From Isoetes taiwanensis (lineage: Eukaryota; Streptophyta; Lycopodiopsida; Isoetales; Isoetaceae), in the NCBI GenBank assembly GCA_021234155.1, contig JAJEKV010000041.1, positions 12,102,689 through 12,166,688 on the forward strand: 64,000 nt of DNA, written 5' to 3'. Below are positions 59,615 through 64,000 of the stretch, in pieces; position 1 is the first letter of the stretch; each line of letters begins with the position of its first letter. Under the pieces are notes generated by a model that ran no database searches, was not told where the DNA came from, and worked only from the letters and a program-made list of their open reading frames with translations. The position numbers were made by a program, and so were the translations under genes.

Positions 59615-60090
59615 CGACCTTCTCGGACTCTGAGCTTTGAAATTGCCCTTTTTTACTACAGTGCCTTTTTCGCTCGCCTTGTGAGAAAGGCCCTCAAACT
59701 TGCATTTTTGCTTTGGTACGCCTTTCTCAACTCGCCCGAGTCTAGAAAAGACCCCCCTAAAAGGCTGCGTTTACGGCTTTGAGCGCCTTTCATTCGACTT
59801 GAGTTAGAAAAACCTTCTCGACCCAAAACGTGTGTTTACGGCTTTGAGCGCCTTTCTCGACTTCGCGAGTCGAAGACCCTCAACCCTAAAACCTGCGTTT
59901 TAAGCTTTGGTACGCTTTCTCGACTTCCTTGAGTCGAGAAGAGCCTCCCATTCCAAAAACTGCGTTTTTAAGCTTTGGTACCTTTCTCGACTTCATGAGT
60001 GAGAAAACCCTCAAACCTAAAACACGTGTTTTTTCACTATGAGTTTGCCTTTCTCGACTTCGTAGTCGAAAGGCTCTCAAACTGTATTTT
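59615..60090. repeat. Ladder of about seven CTTTCTCGACTT/GAGTCGAGAAAG hairpins
   Basis: Roughly 64-bp units, each with CTTTCTCGACTTC facing GAGTCGAGAAAG (variously decayed), then CCCTCAAACCTAAAAC, CTGCGTTTTAAGC and TTTGGTACGC. They lie about 0.7 kb inside the right TIR, the position expected for transposase-binding subterminal repeats. Confidence 0.75.
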
Positions 60091-60821
60091 CAAAAATGGC
60101 CCTAAGAGCGTGTATTATTTTAATTTTTTTTCTGTAGCATCACTTGACTAACTTGATTTTGTCTTTTCGCGGTCCTTATCTTGACCGGATATAGTACATG
60201 CTTGGGAGCAATGAAAAGACCGGTTTATTGAAGAAAGATCTTGAAAGAAGAGGGTGGTGACGTCAATTGGACATACAAGCACGTGGCCTATGAAGGAACT
60301 CCTCATACAAATTTCTATCGTCTGTAAGTTGCTCCGTGACTTGGACAGGGCTCCACGCGCCGTTTGCACTAGATGGTTCATGTGTGAAGAGGGTGTAATC
60401 ATTGTGATAATACGACCACTATGGTCGCTTCACCCACTGTAATATATATTGTAATGAGCCCATTTATAAATATAAGGTATCTCAAAACTAGTATTTTTTG
60501 GTGATTAAGTAAACAATTTGCTTATTTTTTGTTGGAATTTGTGATCTCTTGTCTACCCACCTCAGAAAATAGAGCCAAAATGTCTTGGTAAAGGAATTCA
60601 CCCTCACGCGAAAAACTCTTATTTTGAATGACAAATAAGCCCCAAAACAGGGACTCGACTCGCTATCCAAGAAAACTGGGAGAAAGCTTGGATGCACAGT
60701 AATAGAGAAAAATTCGAATTAAGGACAGTTTTCGGGTCGAGGTGCTCCTTTTTGTATAAAATAACAGAGTTCCGAAAAAAAGTGGGAATGGAATGAGTCC
60801 CACTTTAATTAAATACGACTT

Positions 60822-61987
60822 GTTTATGTTGTGCAGGGATTCAAATCACATGCATTCTTTGACTTTTTCGATATTCATATTTTTGGTGGTCGTGGTAGTA
60901 ACCTTACGAATTTCCGAGCTCCAGGTTGAGGGTTTATCACTAGGGTTTTTCCCCAACAACCCAAAAGGGTGGGGTCTTTGATGATAAGAGTTCAGCAGGT
61001 ACATCATCCAGCACCTCATCATACCGTTTTATCTTAACAACTCAATTGAGGAGTTGTTTTCAGCTATATTTGTAATAATTTATATTTAGTTATTGGGTGG
61101 CCTGCGGTGTGTGGCCACCCACTTCCAACCAATGTAAAATACCTGATGAGATGAATATTTAAAAGAGCCAGTCTGTCGGGAATTTAAATGCATGATGCGA
61201 GTCCTCATGAATAGAATAGAATAGAATAGTTTTTTTAACGTCCACGGAGACCAATAGGTCATGGGACCCATACAATGGGCTACATGAGAATGACAAGATT
61301 GTGATGAGGGAGGAACTGAAAATGGGCGGACTTGTTAAATACATGAATGTAATAGTCACAATTGAACCATTGCTAATGTCACATGATACCTGAAATAGCT
61401 ATAAGAAGTGAATGAATTTATTCGTTACTGTTACTGCATGGAGCAAATCAAACTATGCTCTTAATCATTACTGTATCTAGATAACAAAAAAATGAAGTCT
61501 ATCGATACAAAAAAAATATCATGTACAAAACAAATTAACAATAAACAAGCATGAGCAAACTAAATAGAATATTGTTGACTTTAAGGAGCTACCTCTCTCC
61601 GTAATATGGTTAGAGATTCTCCAATAAATTCAGGCCCTCCGAAGCCAATTTGATGTAGTTGATGTAGGCCATCTAGTGACCAAATGGGGGAACATATACT
61701 AGGACCTTTACGCCATCAATCTCAAACTAAATACCTACGAGCCGGCAATGGGTAAGAATGTTAGAGAATATTATCTCTCCATCAAGATGAAATGCTTGCC
61801 AAGGATGCACTGATATCCTGCATGATGATTAGTCTGCATAGATCGTCCGCAAAAAGATGGATGTTTTTGTGCTAGCATACGATAATCAACCATGTATTGC
61901 CCCGCCTGCATCATCATCCATGCTGGTGGCCGGATCACTGTTTCCGTTTGGCAGCCTGCACCAACAATAGATCTGCCAATTTCGTTT
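60822..61987. other. Spacer with a LINE tail, no gene
   Basis: It contains at 61206-61290 an inverted LINE 3' end: an (ATAGA)n run then TTTTTTTAACGTCCACGGAGACC and ATAGGTCATGGGACCCAT. Otherwise nothing is supportable. Confidence 0.5.
61206..61290 (-). mobile_element. LINE 3'-end relic with (ATAGA)n tail
   Basis: The same GTCCACGGAGACCAAT phrase as at 41197 and, inverted, 38672. The tail is four ATAGA units. Only the last ~60 bp of the LINE are present, a strongly 5'-truncated insertion on the minus strand. Confidence 0.7.
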
Positions 61988-62646
61988 CACTACAAGAGAA
62001 AGACTGCTAAACGTCAGACAAATCGTCAGACAGTCTTCATAAGATAGCCATCTGCCCAAGTTGTTTTCCTGACGAATGTACTGACGAGTATTATCTGACG
62101 AATGTTAGTCAGGATTTAGTTAGATATTTAGTCACAGTACTCGTCAGCTTGTTAGTCATTTTTATGGTTACACGTTTAGTCAAGTTATTAGTCAGACTGT
62201 AGGCAGCAGATTAGTCAACACTTTAGTCAGGTAAATAGGCAAGAAATTAATATTGGTCACAATATTAGTCAACCTTTTAGTCAGATATTTAGTCAAAGTA
62301 TCGAAAATGGTCACAATATTAGTCAGAGAGTTAGTCAAATATTAGTAAAATATTGGTCACCATATAGTCAGGTTGTTAGACAATTCGTGTATGTGGCATT
62401 GTTGATTATTAGTCAGAACAATAGTTGTGATATAGTTTAGGATCAAGGTACAGTTAAAGGCAGAATTTCTGTTCCATTTATATTTGTTAAAGTAGACACA
62501 ACAGAATTGGATGCAATGTAAAAATGACAATACATTTCTGAAAACTCAAAACACTTTTTTATATAAACAAAAGTAGTCATTAACAAGTGAAACTTCAAAA
62601 AAAGAGTTTATACACGAAAATGTAGCCATTACAGATAAGTCTAATG

Positions 62647-63290
62647 TCAGGCCCTCTTGTCTTTTTGAAGAGATTTGTACTGTGCAATATTTTTGGCAAC
62701 AGTACCATTCACGAAATCAGAACTTAGCTTTCTACCAATACCTCGGTTCTTGGTGTTCTTCCCTTTCTTTCTTGAAGTGGATGCGTTATCACTTCGCCTA
62801 GTGACCTCCACATCACTTCTCTTCCTGATGATCCTCTCCTCTACGGTCCTCACACTATCCAATCCCTTCTCCACTAAAGCATCGTAAAATGCATCAATTT
62901 CAGCATGCATTGGTGGCGGATCAGCACTACCTGCATTACCGTCTAGCTCCATGGCTGCCTCCATACCATCTCCCTCATCTTCAGCTCTAGTGTCTTCTAT
63001 TCCATTCACTTCTTGCTCACCTCCATCAATTATTTCATTATTGATGCCGCCTTGCTCAACTTCGTGGGCGTTCTCGCCTTCTAAAGCAACAACATCGTGC
63101 AATATTTCTTCTTCCCTTTGATCTCCCTGTCCCTGCACCTTCATGTTTGCAGCCTGAAACAAGAAAAGAAAAATTAAGACAAAAATATAATAAGAGGCTA
63201 CAAAAAATCAAAGTTCGAATTACCTTTATTTGTTGTCTTCTCTGCTTGTTCTTCCTCTCACCCTTCTTTCCTACAAAGTCTGCTGCCTTA
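62647..63290 (-). CDS. CACTA-borne protein of unknown function, C-terminal exons
   Basis: Two exons on the minus strand. One, to 63222, reads ADFVGKKGERKNKQRRQQIK with a GTAATT donor. The other, from about 63156 after a TTTCAG acceptor, continues in frame with AANMKVQGQGDQREEEILHD, an acidic middle (EDTRAEDEGDGMEAAMELDG), MHAEIDAFYDALVEKGLDSV, a basic stretch (SRKKGKNTKNRGIGRKLS) and ends KSLQKDKRA then stop. The mixed charge and position next to the terminus suit an accessory DNA-binding protein, but I recognise no Transposase_24 motif. The 5' exons lie to the right. Confidence 0.5.
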
Positions 63291-63523
63291 AACTTCAAAA
63301 AAAAAACCATGTATCAAAAATCAGAAAACAGAAAATTAAAGTTGTCATACACTACACAACTGTTAGAAAGTTAGCAGAATATAAATAAGGTCAGTAAATC
63401 TGGTTGTCAATAAGGTCAATAAATCTGGAGTCCTGCTTCTTTCTATAGAGCTTGAGAATTTTGTATATGAATTTAAGGCCATGTGAGCATCAATGTTGTG
63501 AAAGCAGGATTTCAAGAGCTGTG

Positions 63524-63919
63524 TCAGATATAGTTCCACAGGCAGCATATGATATTAAGTGTTGGAGCAAGTTCACAAGTAGTCCCCTTAAATTGAATTT
63601 CGAAATTCAATATGTTGCCACAAGATGACTGACGTTCTATCACTGATGCCTGCAAATCCTTCATCACTAAGGTGCTTCTGCACTCAAGCAGAAAAAACTT
63701 GACATTCAGCCTGCCAATAGAAACTGCAGACTGCCCCTTTGACATCCAGGTAATCTCGTTGGCCCAATGCAAGTGATAATACCTGTTGTGGATTTTGGGT
63801 GTACTTGATTCTGCACAACAGAACTTAAAAGCAAGTTTACTGCAAAGCACAAGTCGGCAGGTTACACTGACTGAAATAAAAAGAGATTCCTTCCTATACA
63901 AAGAAGCAACATTCTGCAT
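63524..63919 (-). other. Unassigned 131-codon frame inside the second CACTA element
   Basis: The minus strand is open with a protein-like composition (KIHNRYYHLHWANEITWMSK, NVKFFLLECRSTLVMKDLQA). It lies upstream of the CACTA gene exons and could be another exon or captured host sequence. No domain is recognised. Confidence 0.25.
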
Positions 63920-64000
63920 GCAGTTTCTATGGCATGCAACATGCCCGCAATCATGCGTACTGCATTTAAGTAACAGTTCATGATAGATACTGCCTCAAGC

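Larger units (their letters stand above)
56941..60821. mobile_element. 3.88-kb element with perfect 25-bp TIRs and GTTT target duplication
   Basis: AAGTCGTATTTAATTAAAGT GGGAC at 56941-56965 is exactly inverted at 60797-60821. The 4-mer GTTT flanks both ends (56937-56940 and 60822-60825). The inside has a G-rich purine tract, two tandem ~105-bp repeats, a ladder of hairpins near the right end, and no transposase I can recognise; it is probably non-autonomous. Its superfamily is unknown. Confidence 0.65.
61988..64000. mobile_element. Left end of a second CACTA transposon
   Basis: CACTACAAGAGAAAGACTG starts at 61988, preceded by TTT (61985-61987) as possible 3-bp target duplication. The next 400 bp (62010-62420) hold about sixteen TTAGTCA/GTCAG motifs, a dense subterminal array. 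A minus-strand gene ends at 62647. The element runs off the right edge. Its terminus shares CACTACAAGAGAA with the element ending at 7784, but the subterminal motifs differ, so they belong to different families. Confidence 0.85.

Noticed and set aside
1-64000. CRISPR arrays, bacterial operons or plasmid origins
   Set aside because: No regularly spaced repeats with unique spacers and no prokaryotic gene organisation; spliced plant-type genes throughout.

Overview
This is nuclear DNA of a land plant with a large, repeat-filled genome. The evidence is pentatricopeptide-repeat (PPR) fragments of both P and PLS/E type, an En/Spm-CACTA gene of the plant Transposase_24 kind, Tourist/PIF-type MITEs, Ty3/gypsy and LINE remains, GT-AG introns, and a telo-box in front of an organelle-type HemK gene. 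Gene density is very low and most repeats are old and broken, which suits a gymnosperm, fern or similar genome. The species cannot be fixed from the sequence.

Layout. 1-1608: 5' part of a hAT transposon (BED zinc finger gene on the minus strand, TIR at 1601-1608). 1.7-8.5 kb: duplicated armadillo-repeat fragments, a PPR E-domain fragment, the 3' part of a CACTA element with a readable multi-exon gene (ending at 7784), and a decayed E2 ubiquitin-conjugating gene. 9228-10412: the one clearly intact housekeeping gene, a three-exon HemK/PrmC-like glutamine methyltransferase. 10.7-14.8 kb: a cluster of Tourist-like MITEs, a gag fragment and minisatellites. 15.5-32.0 kb: a minus-strand Ty3/gypsy element carrying two visible insertions. 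One is a 156-bp SINE-like unit with a 7-bp target duplication. The other is a 12.26-kb element with perfect 33-bp terminal inverted repeats inside gag. 34.9-36.3 kb: an intact C2H2 zinc-finger gene with a plausible TATA box. 36.6-43.7 kb: two copies of a ~1.5-kb segmental duplication that carries a LINE tail, around LINE reverse-transcriptase remains. 47.8-50.7 kb: PPR pseudogenes and a NEMF/Rqc2 fragment. 56.9-60.8 kb: a second TIR-bounded element (25-bp TIRs, 4-bp TSD, a G-rich tract and a ladder of hairpins). 61988-64000: the start of a second CACTA element with a minus-strand gene.

The most notable item is the 12.26-kb TIR element. Its right half encodes a decayed transposase-like protein with QLDN, NKN and GHTHEDVD signatures. 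Its left half encodes a divergent, spliced minus-strand gene that I cannot name, and its predicted introns each carry short GC-rich hairpins in AT-rich surroundings. Removing the element in silico together with one TG dinucleotide restores the gag reading frame around a conserved motif, which supports the boundaries.

Only HemK and the C2H2 gene look like working host genes. Most other coding signal is transposon-derived or pseudogenic.
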